Positions 10,631 through 22,290 of a stretch of DNA of 64,000 bases are shown here, piece after piece. Source of the stretch: Blastobasis lacticolella (taxonomy: Eukaryota; Arthropoda; Insecta; Lepidoptera; Blastobasidae). How positions within the stretch are numbered: position 1 is the first letter of the stretch; each line of letters begins with the position of its first letter. The stretch spans positions 13,900,501-13,964,500 of the forward strand of contig LR990053.1 in the NCBI GenBank assembly GCA_905147135.1. Reading direction: 5' to 3'. The notes below the pieces were generated by a model. It saw only the letters and a program-made list of their open reading frames with translations, had not been told where the DNA came from and did not search any database. Position numbers and translations under genes: made by a program.

Positions 10631-12973
10631 TTGCTGATAAATGAAAAAATTTAATGGATGCCGGAAGAATCGAGCATGCTAAATAGGTGCGAGAGCCATT
10701 TTATAAGAAAGATATAAGAAAAATCAGGAATAAGGAGATTTGATGGCATCAGAAGACCCAGCTGGGTAGGTCACCTAGATGGTACCAGGATCTCAGAATT
10801 GCATGGGGCTTCTTAATGCGGGTATTGACGGCCACTCACCTTCATAATGCATTAACGCCGCTTGACAAAAATAAGCTTGACCCCGCTCACTATGGACTTG
10901 ATCCCGCCGATTTGGTATGACGTACTTCCAAAATTCTCCGCACACGCAGTCAGTTGGCTTGACAAGCCTATATTTGTCACAACATTTTGCAGTCAGTCCC
11001 GTGACAAGTCTTTGTGCCGTTTTTCAGTCCGCCACAAAGCTTGACTTACCTTGCTAGACGATAGATTTTGCTATCAGTTTTTCCAGTCATAGCTACGACT
11101 GCAGGATAACCTATAGTCTGGTAGACCCAGCGTAAAATACTCATTTGGTGTATGGTAGGATCATGGTTGGAATTACTGGCGAAACCGTCCACTGATGTGA
11201 AGCCTGTCCAGCTGTAGAGCTATTTTGTTCATTATTATATCTTTATTTTTATACCTCTGAGGTATATAACTAACTAGGTACTGTGAACAAAGACAGAGCA
11301 ACGAGTAAATACCCTCGCATTGATTATTATATCCACCTTACCTATAATATAATAATATGCTAGTTTTATTAACAGTAATTTAAATAAATTTACAATTATT
11401 TAATGGTTTTGCCAATTATATTCGTTTCAATAGTTATAGTAATTATATCTACAGTATGGAGACAAAATATTTACAACTAGAAATAAAATTAAACACTAAT
11501 ACTAAAACATTATCTATATATTAAAAAAAAATCATCCACACCCCGTTGTCCCGCGATATGCTAGTTATATTTCCCGAAATTTTGTTATGACTTAGTTTAC
11601 TTATTTTACTAGAATCTTAGGCAAAAATTAAGGGCCATTTTAATCTGTCAGTCAGTCGGCGCGTGTGGCGCCTGCGTTAAAGTATAACCAAGACAGCACA
11701 GTCCGCTCTGATTAATTCGCCTCGCATACCGGTAAATGGCTTTATTCAATTTTGTTGCAAAGGTGTCAACTAGATTTTAAATTAGATAACGTTAATCGCC
11801 TACACTGGTTGTATAACATCGAGGAGTCTGAGATAAGCGATAAGAGCGTTGTTTAATCACGGGGTCTCTGCTTCTAAGACCTTTGGATTGTTCTTTATTA
11901 TTCGAAGTTTCAAAAGAATGAGATCTCATTTAAGATCGTTCATAATTTGATTTTTGTATGAAATGACCAATGGAACCGATATAGCGTATCAGCAGGAGTA
12001 TTATTCTCTAACGACAAACATCCTTACAACCGTGATTGATCGGCGAACAATTTGGTATTTGCTAAGGTCGTCAGCCCGCACTAGCGATACATCGATATTG
12101 ACAGTGCTACTAGATGGAACTACTCACAGACGTTGTTTTGAGATTTTTAAAAAGAAAATGGTGTTTTCTAAGCCCGCAACTTCGCCAGCGTGACACATTG
12201 TTACGTTTTCCCGTCCATTTCATATGCGATATATATTTACACCGTCCCCGCGGGAATTCCCCAATATTATTTCTAGAGAACGCGTGAATTGGCTTTTTAC
12301 TATATATAAAATACTTTACTCAGTTACAGACTTTTTAAAGTGATAAGCTTTCTTAACTTACGTACCTAAGCTATAGGTAAGCTAATATTCTATTACGAAT
12401 AACTTCGTTAAACTTTACGATCATAATCTAACTGAACCGGAAGATTTAAAGGCAATATGAGTAATTTTCTTCTTCAAGAAAAGCCTTATATTTGGAATGG
12501 AATGCCTAACACAAAGTTGCAAATAACGATTACGTTATGAAAATAGAATTTACTACTCGCTATCTCTACTCTACGCAATATTTATTAATAATTGTACAAC
12601 ATACTACTAGGAAAACAATAGGTGTATTTCTAATCTCTACCTCCATAACCTATTCCTGCCATACCTAACATACCTAAGGCAATGAATGATTTCAATTGTG
12701 ATAAAAATGATATCTTTGGAATGTTAAGTGCAGCATGTAACGATAATATAGGTAATGTGATATCGCTAATTTATATTCTACTTAGTATCTATAAACACTC
12801 GAAAACATCGTGCGGAAAGTAAGGAAAGACGATGAGTACCTATTTAATATGCTTTCAAATTCGATCTTATTGACTAACGTAGGATACCGTATGGCGCCCT
12901 CCAAGTCTATTAGGTTTTAGGTACCAACCATTACTAATTTTCTTTAAAGGATTTGGAGGAATTGTTAAAGGAT
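10631..12973. other. No gene seen
   Basis: Mostly AT-rich with short open frames only. No recognised repeat, RNA gene or regulatory arrangement. Confidence 0.4.
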
Positions 12974-13272
12974 TGACGCTCTTCTGAGTGTTCAGTGGTC
13001 AACATGCCGATCTGCCATGCATGAGGCCGTGTTTGATTTCCGCCCGGGCAGAAATCGACATTTCGAATTATATCATTCACGGAAGAAAGACACAACGATA
13101 ATTATAAATCTTAATTTCGGTTACGGCTGGATGCTCTGTGTATAATAAGTATGTATTAAAAAGGTATATATTATTTATTAAATCAGTAAGCACCAGTGTA
13201 GCACCTATAGTACAAGCTTTGCTTAGTTTTGGGGCTAGATGGCGCTGTGTGAACTTGTCCACGATGATTTAT
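12974..13272 (+). mobile_element. SINE-B, diverged full-length copy
   Basis: Head 'gttcagtggtcaacatgccgatctgccatgcatgagg', degraded B box ('gtttgatttccgcccgggcag'), body 'agcacctatagtacaagctttgcttag', 'ggggctagatggcgctgtgtgaac', and a degenerate tail. The degraded B box suggests an old copy. Confidence 0.8.
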
Positions 13273-13464
13273 TACTAGTGGCCCCGGCGCGACTTCGTTC
13301 GCGTACACCTACTTTACTCCTACCTATCCTCTTTTTCTTCTTAAAACAACAGCTATTTGTTTTTTTTTCAAAAAAACTTTTATATTCAAAAAAATATTTT
13401 GAATTCAGAAAAAACTTTTATATTCAGAAAAATTTGTTGATAGTCAAAAAAACTTCAGCTATCT

Positions 13465-13550
13465 ATTGTTGAAAACTGCATTAAAATCCGTTGCGTAGTT
13501 TAAAAGAGCTAAGCGTACTTTGTTGTATACTATGTATAGATAAGAATTTA
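13465..13550 (-). mobile_element. Fragment of the CTAG-ending Helitron-like family
   Basis: 'ctattgttgaaaactgcattaaaatccgttgcgtagtttaaaag' is the reverse complement of 'aaactacgcaacggattttaatg.ggtttt', a module repeated at 20632, 29408 and 40805. The neighbouring 'cgcgacttcgttcgcgtac' (13287-13305) fits the other end of the same kind of element. Confidence 0.5.
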
Positions 13551-14809
13551 GCTATGTCCCGCCTGCCAGTAGTGATTCACTACATTTAACATAGGTTGTA
13601 GTGATCTGATTGTGCTATGTGGAAGAGACGTTGACTTTAAAATCAAATTAAAAACAATGCATATACGCATGTCTAGGTGGCGACTACATATGTGCCATTT
13701 GGCGTAGAAACCCTAGGGTCGTAGGGAAGTAATGTCCTGAAGGCTGGCCTTTATTCGGATCAGCGTAAAGCCTCTCCATCCAGCTGAGCAACGCGGCCAG
13801 CCTTCTGGGCTTCGATTCTGGTACGGAAATCGTCTCAGTTGCAGTAACATTACAACTGCATCGCATGTCAAACGTGTGATTGTTATTCCAATGACAGATG
13901 TTGAGTTGCAACTTTCATGAGTTTGAACTTTTCCACTTTTTCTGGTACTTTAGTTGCATTATGGTTTTATATGGCTGTTGGTACTCCAATAAATAAATAA
14001 ATTACTAAGTTGCATATTCCTTAGTATTCCTTAGTTTTATTATTATTTATTATTAGTGGTCAAACTGCCTTCAATTCTATCAACGAAAAAGTGTCAAAGG
14101 TCGAACAATGATTTAACTGCAATTTAACTGGCATGATGCTGGGACGGACTCGATACCTCGACGCAACATAATAACAACTGCATTGCACACCAGAATCGGT
14201 ACCCTGGGCACTTTCCGACAATCAGGGACCTCGGACCATTTCTTTATCTAGTTAAATAGTAATTTAGTTAGAGTCAGGTTCTTTTGTTTATTAGGTAGGT
14301 AGTTATAAATTTTTGGTTTTTGTTTTTGGAAAAAGTGAATAAATCTCGATACCTTCATAGATCGGACTGGGCATTTGTATACACACTGTACTATGTAACC
14401 AATGCTAACTCGCGTCCCATTGGACAGGAAGCACTAAAGTATAATAGTATAGTAATCAGTGGTATTCGTAAGATGGTCCGCGGACTTCGCTCCTAGGCGA
14501 TCACAAGTTTTATGGCCGCCTTGTGCAGAAATTCAATTAACTGTTTGGTATATTTCAATAGTTAAGCATATTATGTGCTTATGGGGCTCGCTGTGTCCAT
14601 GACTTTTGCCGCATCGGAGCTTGTAACGTTTTCATCTGTAAAAATTAAAGCGGTTCGGTAAATAACGGCATCATGCTTTCGAGATAAAAAAAGTTAAGCA
14701 ACGCACGCCGATGCCGGTAACTGGATGGGTGACCGTTTCATACTTTGAGGCTAATCGAATTTCAGTACCGTAACGAATACTAAATTCCTAATACCGACGG
14801 CGAAAAATT
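13551..14809. other. No gene seen
   Basis: Short open frames only (for example a 75-codon minus-strand frame at 13684-13911 that I do not recognise). No classified repeat. Confidence 0.4.
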
Positions 14810-14891
14810 CTGCGGTAAAAATTAAATAACAAACATGTAAACTTACTTATGTCGGTAAGTAAGTTTGTATATTCGTTAACTTTTACCGCAG
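14810..14891. repeat. Nested inverted repeat (hairpin within a hairpin)
   Basis: Outer arms CTGCGGTAAAA (14810-14820) and TTTTACCGCAG (14881-14891) are perfect complements. Inner arms AAACTTACTTA (14839-14849) and TAAGTAAGTTT (14856-14866) are also perfect. It is probably a small MITE or fold-back remnant. Confidence 0.6.
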
Positions 14892-15363
14892 CCGATGTCA
14901 CGAGCAACAACTAGTGAAAAAATCATGCTAAATCGATTACTTATAACATAGCAAATTAAATCAAAACACCCACAGCGAGTAAACAAATCGATAATGGTAT
15001 CGATTCCAATTGATCGTATTAATTATGAAACGGATCGAGTCGCTTGCGCACGATTCGTCATCGGGCGACTGGGTTCGGCGCCGGCGCCGGTCGGCTGCCA
15101 CCACTCGACAGGGTCCGACAGGTGATTGGATTAACAAATAAGATTCAAATGGCGGTAATAAAGGTACTTACCTATTGCCGGGATGTAATTGAAACTGAGT
15201 TCTGTATATAATTGATGCCTGTGTACCTAAAGTAGGTAAGTACGTTTCATAGAATTAGATAAAAATATGATTTTGGTAAATATTATCCACAGAAATCTGA
15301 ATAAATTGTCTTATAAAATTTATTATCCACAGAAATAAAAAACGAACAGTAAATTATTCAAAT

Positions 15364-15545
15364 ACTAGCGACTCGCCCCGGCTACAGCAGTAACCTTTAC
15401 AAATTATACCTAAACCTTTCTCATGAATCACTTGGTCACTATTAGTGATAACCGCATATGAATACGATTAGTGGTTTTTGAGTTTATCGCAAACAGACCG
15501 ACAGATAGACGCGGCGTAGGACTTTGTGAGATCACATGAAGTAAA
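15364..15545 (-). mobile_element. CTAG-ending Helitron-like element
   Basis: Starts 'actagcgactcgccccggct', the reverse complement of the 'cgaagc.gg.tcgctagt' termini at 60900 and 61739. It continues through 'gtttttgagtttatcgcaaacagaccgacagatagacgcggcgtaggactttg', the other end of the family. No target-site duplication is visible. A CTAG 3' terminus without TSD is typical of Helitron-like elements, including known lepidopteran non-autonomous ones; the assignment here is by terminus only. Confidence 0.55.
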
Positions 15546-15822
15546 GTCAAAACTTGTGTATAATACTTATCGTTAATTTGCTCTACTTTTGTCTTTTTCT
15601 ATTGTAACGTACTTTACATGTGCATCAGCTTTCTTACTTTATCTCGCGCTCTCGCTAAAGACACCGCGAATTTATATTATTTTTAACACGGCTTTGATAA
15701 AATACAAGTTGGTGGTGAGGCTAAGGTTCCAGTCACTAACAACATTGAACATCTTGCAGTCGACTCCGTCCCTGAAAGAACCATCGTACCTTGGAAGATC
15801 ATTAGAACAAGCATCTAGTTTC

Positions 15823-16003
15823 AAAGGTGTGTTCCGGGTTGCCTACCGCGTATCTTTGTTTACGAGTAGGCCGATATTTCGACGCAGTTGCATGCATCAT
15901 GGTCACAGGACCAATACAATACCAATACCAATACATCATGGTCGAAATATCGGGCTACTCGTAAACTAATAATACGCGGTAGGAAACCCGGAACATACCT
16001 TTA
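15823..16003. mobile_element. Fold-back element, family D (long inverted repeat)
   Basis: Arm 1 (15823-15882) and arm 2 (15941-16003) are inverted complements of about 60 bp with few differences; both contain the core 'cctaccgcg' and 'gatatttcgac'. The spacer of about 58 bp contains CCAATA units. Downstream, 'gtgtgataataaccgcgatagttttaaacatta' is shared with a single-arm copy at 35240-35352 and a short piece at 61896-61924. It could be a MITE-like element or two head-to-head copies of a longer repeat. Confidence 0.65.
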
Positions 16004-16258
16004 AAATGTGTGATAATAACCGCGATAGTTTTAAACATTAAGTTCCTACTAGTAGTTATCCATTGTCAATGTAGACAACAGTCGCGGCAACGTTAAGGCT
16101 CAAAGAATTCAAAGAACTTAGCCCATACACGTCAACGTCAACAGCAATTTACATGCCAATTTCTCACAAATGTGGGCCAAAACAATAGCAGAGACGTAAC
16201 AGGAAGAAATCGTCGACGTCCACTAAACTTCGTACCGAAACTCGGCGGTCGACCGATG

Positions 16259-16280
16259 GATCGATAATCGGTTATCGATC
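16259..16280. repeat. Short palindrome GATCGATAA..TTATCGATC
   Basis: Nine-base perfect arms around TCGG. The arms contain TATCGAT, similar to half of a DRE/DREF site. No associated gene is seen. Confidence 0.5.
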
Positions 16281-16329
16281 AACTGCGCGGGCGCCATTCG
16301 TCATGCGCACCGACGCCGGCGCCACTGCG

Positions 16330-16605
16330 ATCTATATCGATCGGTGTCACAGGAACTGTGGAGTTCAGACAATTTTTGCTAGACGTATACTACGCACACT
16401 AAAGTTGTGGAATAAACTACCTGGAGAGGTTTTCCCTGGAGAGTACAACATGGAGTTCTTCAAGGAAGGGGAGAAGAGGTTTTTACGGCGTCGGCAACGC
16501 GTGGGTGATGCCCCTGGTATTGCAAACGTCCATAGACTGTGGCGACTGATTACCATCAGGCAGGCCGTAAGCTTGTTGCCACCTATGTGGTATAAAAAAT
16601 CGTAA
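16330..16605 (+). mobile_element. LINE ORF2 C-terminus (LWNKLPGEVFPGEYN motif), open to its stop
   Basis: An uninterrupted frame ends at TAA (16603-16605). It reads ARRILRTLKLWNKLPGEVFP then GEYNMEFFKEGEKRFL, a basic stretch, and a C-terminal WYKKS. The RT..LWN.LP..VFP..YN...FK pattern is the conserved end of Jockey/CR1-type non-LTR retrotransposon ORF2 proteins, downstream of the reverse transcriptase. The catalytic domain is absent, so the copy is heavily 5'-truncated. A CG-rich patch (16281-16330) lies just upstream. Related but more decayed copies sit at 3232-3350 and 7838-7985, so this is the best-preserved member of three. Confidence 0.75.
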
Positions 16606-16624
16606 GTTATAAGGGCAGCCGCTG

Positions 16625-16675
16625 CTGTGATCGCTTAACATTAGGTGATCTGTTTAGCGCTTGCTTGTTTGCCTT
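16625..16675 (-). mobile_element. Dispersed 'caccTGATgg' repeat fragment
   Basis: 'aacattaggtgatctgtttagcgcttgcttgtttgcc' is the reverse complement of the module described at 3378-3470. It follows the LINE stop directly and may be part of that LINE's 3' region. Confidence 0.45.
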
Positions 16676-16753
16676 ACTTAGGCTGGGTCAACTGTTCTGT
16701 ATTTTTACAGGACGTCACGTTTTTCAAGTATCATTTGGCCGAGTCCTGTATTT

Positions 16754-17095
16754 TAATAAGAAATAAGTTCTCAAACGAAAAATATTTTTTATAACAAGCT
16801 TTTATCGCGCGGTATACCTAGAGCAAGACCATTCCAAATATCCCAAACAAGATGGGGTTATCTAGTTGCATTTAGTAGTTCCTAAGGCCACCTTGAATAT
16901 CACCTAGGGATATAGTACTCATTAAGACCAATATAAAAAGCCAAAACACGATAGTGCTATCTTATTGTTTTAATTAGTTTTTATCACCATCTTCCGACTC
17001 CGACCAGCTCCATGGTACTAAATTAATGCATTTCATACCAAACTTTAGCTCAATTGAACACCGAGAAGTGGGTCAAATTAGGCTTGCAATATTTG
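16754..17095 (+). mobile_element. Unclassified dispersed repeat, second copy at 40060-40307
   Basis: 'aataagttctcaaa', 'ataacaagctttt..cgcgcggtat', 'caagaccattccaaa', 'ggttatctagttgc.tt.agtagtt' and 'gaccagctccatggtact' all recur in the same order on the opposite strand at 40060-40307. This copy carries about 90 extra bases around 16900-16985. No coding frame or terminal structure is recognised. Confidence 0.65.
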
Positions 17096-17457
17096 TCTCG
17101 AACATATATAGTTACATACAAACATTAAAAGTTAAATAAAAGCTTGTAAAATACCTAACACAACTGTAGTTCGATAGGTTTATTTGAATTGACCGCCCGC
17201 TCGCGCTCGCTGTGCGCGACGCATACTCATTTATTTGGAAGATCATCAGCTTATCAAACAAATCAGTACTTAATCGTAGAAAACTGTTAGCTAATAATAG
17301 ATCTAGAATAGTTTATAACCTTAGCGTAGGTAGATAGCCGAGGCAAATTCCGTAGACACACGAAATATCAAATGACATGATAAAAAAAGTAAGAAATATT
17401 TAGCACTTAAATAACAAATTAGCAATCAAATAACAGAACAAAATACCCACCCAATAC

Positions 17458-18075
17458 TTACTGCTCAAAGAATACGCTAGTTAGCAATTTACGCGCTGCC
17501 TGAACGCTTGTATCAAAAACATCAAGATCAACGCCTGATTCCAATAATGAATTACAACTCCTGGTCGCCCGAATAAGATACGAATTCTGTCTGTAATTAG
17601 TAGAGGCTTCGGGATACATAAATGGTACCTTACGACGACCACCATGACCTCTAGGTACCTGAAACTGCTATTTACTGAGTAATTTGGGACAGTCTACTGA
17701 ACTAGAAGCTATTTTTAAAATGTACGTTACATTTGCAATATTGCATCGGAGAGACAATGGCATTAAATGGATTTTTTTACATAAATCGAAATATAGCTCA
17801 GACTAATAATAAATTTTAAGTCTATTAATATATACACAGGTACTTCATAAACCTAATCTGAACACGTTCGTGTCTTGTTTTGTAAACGTCGTAGATAGGA
17901 TTCCATATTTGAGGAGCGTACTCTAAGGTGCTTCGTACATATGACTTTGAAAGTCTTAGCGTTTTTGAAATCCTTAATTACACGCATGAGAAAACCCAAT
18001 GACTTCGATGCCTTGATGCCGATTACTCATAGTAGTACATACGACAATATTGATTTTAAATTTGTTAGAAGATAA
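17458..18075 (-). mobile_element. Jockey-like LINE: C-terminal part of reverse transcriptase ORF, frameshifted
   Basis: Reading the minus strand from 18075 down, separate frames give KSLGFLMRVIKDFKNAKTFK, then VRSTLEYAPQIWNPIYDVYK and HERVQIRFMKYL, then PLSLRCNIANVTYILKIASS, then YPEASTNYRQNSYLIRATRS and CNSLLESGVDLDVFDTSVQA up to a stop at 17458-17460. This order matches the region downstream of the reverse transcriptase palm in Jockey-clade elements (LGF..R..KDF, VRS.LEYA..IWNP, R.ERVQ..F..YL, ...YGRNS...R..R..N). At least two frame changes and in-frame stops (near 17670 and 17803) show it is dead. It extends past the catalytic region on neither side. It is the longest LINE remnant in the window and carries no long single open frame. 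Confidence 0.85.
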
Positions 18076-18437
18076 TAAACAAACATGATAAACGCGATGT
18101 CGTGTTCAACAATAGTTATGAAAATAGTAATTTAAAATATTACACTTGGACTTTGTGTGCTCAAGTTCCTACAATCAGGGGTCCACCACTTATTGTTAGT
18201 TTATGCGTGATTAAACATGTTTGCTAACACCATTGCGATGTTGTGCGCCGGCGCAGCGAAACGAGCCGACGGCGCGTGTGGCATGGCAGCTCGAGGGTTG
18301 ACGGCCCGATTGAGCGCGACATATCGACGCTGAGGTTCAGGATACGTTCCCAGCGTCAGTATGCGGCTAGGCGCAGTGTGCCAACTCCAAAAAGTACTAA
18401 GTAGGCATGCTTTGGCATGGCATGTTTTCGACACAAC

Positions 18438-18614
18438 AAAATCTAAACCTTTGTAGGCTGGAAAATGGCCAGCAGTGTTTTCCAATGTTATATTTATAAC
18501 ACTGCGATCTTCAACCTGCGCCTGCATAGCGTGGAAATTATGACAAAAACCTCCCCTACCGTAGGAGAGGCCCTAAGTCCTGCAGTGGACTGTTTAGGGC
18601 TGTGATAATGATGC
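18438..18614 (+). mobile_element. SINE-A, 5'-truncated
   Basis: 'cctttgtaggctggaaaatgg.cagcag', 'acactgcgatcttcaacc', 'gagaggccctaagtcctgcagtggactg' and 'gggctgtgataatgatg'. The first ~90 bases of the family are missing. GC-rich flanking sequence at 18240-18320 is not part of the family. Confidence 0.75.
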
Positions 18615-18649
18615 CATATCTGTGTCTCTCCATCGCTCCATACAACACT

Positions 18650-18760
18650 CAACCTTTTTTTTTATTGCTTAGGGAGGCACACGGACGGTTCACCTGATAG
18701 AAAGCGGCCACCGTCGTCTACCTAAGGAGAGCGGATGCGGTGCCGGTCTTAAGGAACCTA
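18650..18760 (+). mobile_element. Dispersed 'cacctgatggaaagcggccaccg' repeat
   Basis: 'tttttttttattgcttagggaggcacacgg', 'gttcacctgatagaaagcggccaccgtcgtctacc' and 'gcggtgccggtctt' follow the order seen in other copies of this module. Confidence 0.55.
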
Positions 18761-19334
18761 TAGACTTCGGGAGTTCTACAACTTGCACATGCGCGGTAAA
18801 AAGGTTCACTATACTCGTACGTTAGTTGGATGTCATTCATCTGGATGGTGTGGATGAAATCTAACCCATCGTTGGAGGCTGCGGTGGCGGAAAAGTGACA
18901 GTGGCACCAAGTAAATCAGTACTTCGAAACAATCCCCGTTGTACAGTCGGTAGAGAACACACAGAGAGCCAATGTCTCTCAAGTCCAACTCGAGTTACAT
19001 GTATTTCAACTAGAGTTAAATCTAGTTGTTTTTTCCAAGTTCGCTATTTACTCGTATATACTCTTAACTGTACCTTAAGATGTTGGACGAATTTTGGTAT
19101 AAATGATAGAGCTTGCTGGACCCGCTACGGTTCGCTGTAATGGCCCGTTGGCATTCCGTTTGAACACAAGAATTTATCTTTATATGTGAAAAGTTCCCAC
19201 ATTTTATGTAGATAGTTCCCAAGTTGGAGACAGAGACCTCGGGGATGGTTTCACTTCCATTACGAATACAAATGGCAATGACATTACCTTTCAATTCTTA
19301 TAAAATATGAACTACATATTTGCATTTGAGTTCA
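18761..19334. other. No gene seen
   Basis: Nothing recognised; open frames of up to about 80 codons on both strands overlap each other, as expected by chance. Confidence 0.4.
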
Positions 19335-19475
19335 TTTTGGCTTTAATATCCCGGTTGTTTTCGCACACGAAGGCCTATGATCCAAAATTTGGCAGACTAG
19401 GTAAATACAGTAGAGCGACTGCCATCTGACCTCCGTGACATTATTAACAGGAGAACCTGGTCAGATTCGATCATG
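19335..19475 (-). mobile_element. SINE-C fragment, tail half
   Basis: Minus-oriented: 'ggctttaatatcccgg', 'gatccaaaatttggcaga', 'cagtagagcgactgccatctgacctccgtgac' and 'aggagaacctggtcagattcgatcatgg'. Confidence 0.7.
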
Positions 19476-20158
19476 GTACTTACTTGACTTATGTAAAGTA
19501 GATATCGTACTTTAGGACCAGTAGACGAATGCTAAACCAAGCTTCCTTTCCATTCTGTTCATTACTACATACCTTACTTAAGTCCGAGGTAACCAAACAG
19601 ATGTATTGCAAACAAATCCCAGATCTCAACTCTAACATTTATCCGAAGTATCGTTGCTTAACAGGTTGCTTTGCTGTAAATCAAAACAATAGTAACAAAC
19701 CAACAGTCGGGTTTGTGGCCGGCCTTCTAAGGACGGCGTGTGGCGGTGACAGCGTGAGTTATAGCGGTATCTGGTATCTGATTACTACGCAGTAAACAGC
19801 TGCTAGTTTACGCTAGATCGGGCGGAAAGAATGACTGGACAGAATTGGCAGACCATGTATTGAGACACCTACCCAGGTTAATTGCTTAATAGTGCTAGTT
19901 TTGGGGCTAGTGCGTTTTGAGCTTCAGTCAATAGAAGAATATTACATAGTTTTCAGCTAAAAAAATATCCTAATAGCAATCCTTACCACACAAACTTGCA
20001 ACCCGATTTCTACCCCTTAAGGGTTGAATTTTGATAAATTGTATTTAAAAGCTTATTTATCAAGTTTCGAGTACCTAGTAAAATATTTTTCCATACAAAC
20101 GGAATGTTTCTACCTCAAAGGGTAGTTTCCCCGGAAATTTTCTAGTTATAAGTGATGA
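19476..20158. other. No gene seen
   Basis: Short frames only; a possible degenerate SINE-B scrap 'gtgctagttttggggctag' at about 19892-19910. Confidence 0.35.
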
Positions 20159-20182
20159 ATAAGAATAAGAATAAGAAATATT
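20157..20182. repeat. (AAGAAT)n microsatellite, possible LINE tail
   Basis: Read on the minus strand it is a (TTCTTA)n run preceded by an 'aataaatatttc' motif, resembling the tail of the element at 23513-23756. Nothing upstream could be classified. Confidence 0.4.
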
Positions 20183-20631
20183 TATTTACACAAACAGAAA
20201 AACCACAACACAAAAATTTTTAAAACACGACATTTTGTAACATAGAAGAAAAGAAAAAGTATATAATAATTAACAAAAAAGCACATAAAAGCTGAAGCAA
20301 ATAAGAGCTAGCACAGTGTCAATGCGAATGGTAGTAGATAAGTGGTGTGTGTTAGTGGTGTAATGCATGTGTAAAAGGGCTCACAGCATTTTGATGACTA
20401 CTGCTGACGTCATAAAAGAAGTCTATTGGCAAAAATATTCACGTTTGAATTTAACTATTTGGGCACTACAGATACCAAAACAAAATTGCATGGTATGAAA
20501 CTCGTGAGCATTGGTAATTATTGGCACTCCTATCATAATGTACTATTAAAAATATCATGCACATACTGTCACTAGTGGATCCTACCCTACCAACCTATTT
20601 TTCTTGCTCATAAACCTTCCTCTTGTATCAC

Positions 20632-20742
20632 TCTATCTATTGTTGAAAACCGCATTAAAATCCGTTGCTTAATTTAAAAGTTATAAGCTTACATAGATAC
20701 ATAGGGCCAGACAGCGACTTAGTTTTATACTATGTACAGATA
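20632..20742 (-). mobile_element. Fragment of the CTAG-ending Helitron-like family
   Basis: 'ctatctattgttgaaaaccgcattaaaatccgttgc' followed by 'cagacagcgacttagttttatactatgtacagata'. The same order is seen at 40805-40940. Confidence 0.55.
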
Positions 20743-21149
20743 CTGTGTCGTGCATAACACGTCAGTCAAAGTTCCCTTTCCTTTCATAAGCCAATTGTCA
20801 AAAATGCCGAGATCCTGTTTTCTAAATCACAACAACTAGTTGCCAAGCCCCCTTACCCCAACATCAGCTGATCAAATTGGCCTCTGATCCTCGTGACCAC
20901 TCTTTGTAAATTAGGTTTTGACAGAGGACATGATGTATTGCTGCCAGCTAATCCGCCAGTGGAAATTGTGGCAATGAATTCCACGTGTAACCTGTTGCTA
21001 GGTTGGGTACAGCTAGGCTGTTTCCGGGTCAGGATGGAGGTGAGAGATATGTCAAACTCATCCGGACATTTTTCGGAAAAATAATGCAGCAGAACTCGGT
21101 TTGAGTAGGCTTTGTACCCCTTTGTTTCCTACGTCTATGGGCACCTGAA

Positions 21150-21310
21150 GCCAAGCCTAATATCGAGTTTTTTGGCGTCGACATTTCTAACGATATCCAA
21201 TTTACAAAAAAGGATAAGTCCAAGTTGGCCTCTAAAAAGCTTTGTAAGATCACCGGTAAAACTGAGCTGCCTGCTGCGGTGTATCCGAACCGTTATGAGG
21301 TTGAAACCTT
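21150..21310 (+). mobile_element. LINE reverse-transcriptase remnant (GVDISND...KLASKKL)
   Basis: Encodes IEFFGVDISNDIQF, then KLASKKLCKI. This resembles the 'LGV.IS.DVQF..H...KAKLASKKLGVL' segment of CR1/Jockey-like reverse transcriptases, downstream of the catalytic palm. The frame remains open to about 21320 but then runs into a SINE-A fragment, so the C-terminus is lost. Confidence 0.6.
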
Positions 21311-21356
21311 TAAGAAACAAGAGCCTACGTTGATATTTAGAGTATTTAGTTCTTGC

Positions 21357-21445
21357 GTATGTGTAGATTATGGCAATGACCTCCCCTTTCGTGGGGGCGG
21401 CCCTAAGATCTGCGGTGGACTGTTATGGGATGTGATGATGATAAT
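21357..21445 (+). mobile_element. SINE-A 3'-end fragment
   Basis: 'gattatggcaatgacctcccctttcgtggg', 'ggccctaagatctgcggtggactgttatggg' and 'tgtgatgatgataatg' match the SINE-A end. It follows a LINE RT fragment directly. Confidence 0.7.
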
Positions 21446-22124
21446 GACTTTCCATTCCACTGGTGTTGCTCGTGACACTCTCCACCGGATATCCCGCGTG
21501 CTTGTTTGCCTGTCGCTATTATAAAAAGAACATCCTAACCACGTTATTGCAAGTAAGACACGTGTAATGCAACAATAGTTGCCTAGTGAATACGAGGGTT
21601 CAGAGATTCAACGAAGAGTTGTAAAATGACCCCTGACCGTGGGTCAAGGTAAACTCTACACGCGATACTTTGGTCAATGTCATGAACAGTTGCACTAACG
21701 ATTTTCACGACCCACTTATAGACCTTGCGGTGGTGTGATGGCAACAACACCAACTGGCTTTAAACTGGTCATTTCCGTCTTCCTTATATCTGCTAAGTAC
21801 TAAGAACATATAGACATCTCATGAATACAGCAAAATTGTATTCCTACTTTATAGGATGTTATTTCAGGATATTTGTTCATTGATCTTAATGAGTATTGTA
21901 AAATTAAGGTAAGATAAAGTAATACATTTAAATACACACATAGAATACATTTTAAAAACTTCAAGAGGTCCTTTAGAAATATGGACTGTGTAGCAGGTCC
22001 CCACGGCCCACGGGTTTCCAGGCCAAACGGTGAAAAAAAAAACGTTAATGAAACAATTTACGTACTATATATTTTACGGCTCCTGAAGTGCAAACGAAGC
22101 AGATGTATTAAAAATATTTGTTTA

Positions 22125-22290
22125 TGTCATACGATAGCAACAAGCAAGCAGGCCATCTAATGGAAAGTGGTCAGTGTCACCTATGGGCTAATGTCTATAT
22201 GCAGCAACACCTGAGGTATAGCCAATGCGTTGCTTACTTCTTTAGCACGTTGCTCTGGCCACAAAAGGCCACATTTGGCATTGCAGTACT
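22125..22290 (+). mobile_element. Dispersed 'gccatctaatggaaagtggtca' repeat
   Basis: 'caagcaagcaggccatctaatggaaagtggtcag', 'gccaatgcgttgc' and 'agcacgttgctctggccac' match the copy at 45925-46085 in order. Confidence 0.55.

Noticed and set aside
13265..13465. Possible A/T-rich regulatory tract with repeated 'tatattcagaaaaa' units
   Set aside because: Looks like degenerate low-complexity sequence near SINE-B and Helitron-like fragments; no ordered motif.
15589..15969. 126-codon open frame, longest in the window
   Set aside because: Its last part lies in the fold-back element (arms at 15823-15882 and 15941-16003) and the rest shows no domain; it is a frame across repeat DNA.
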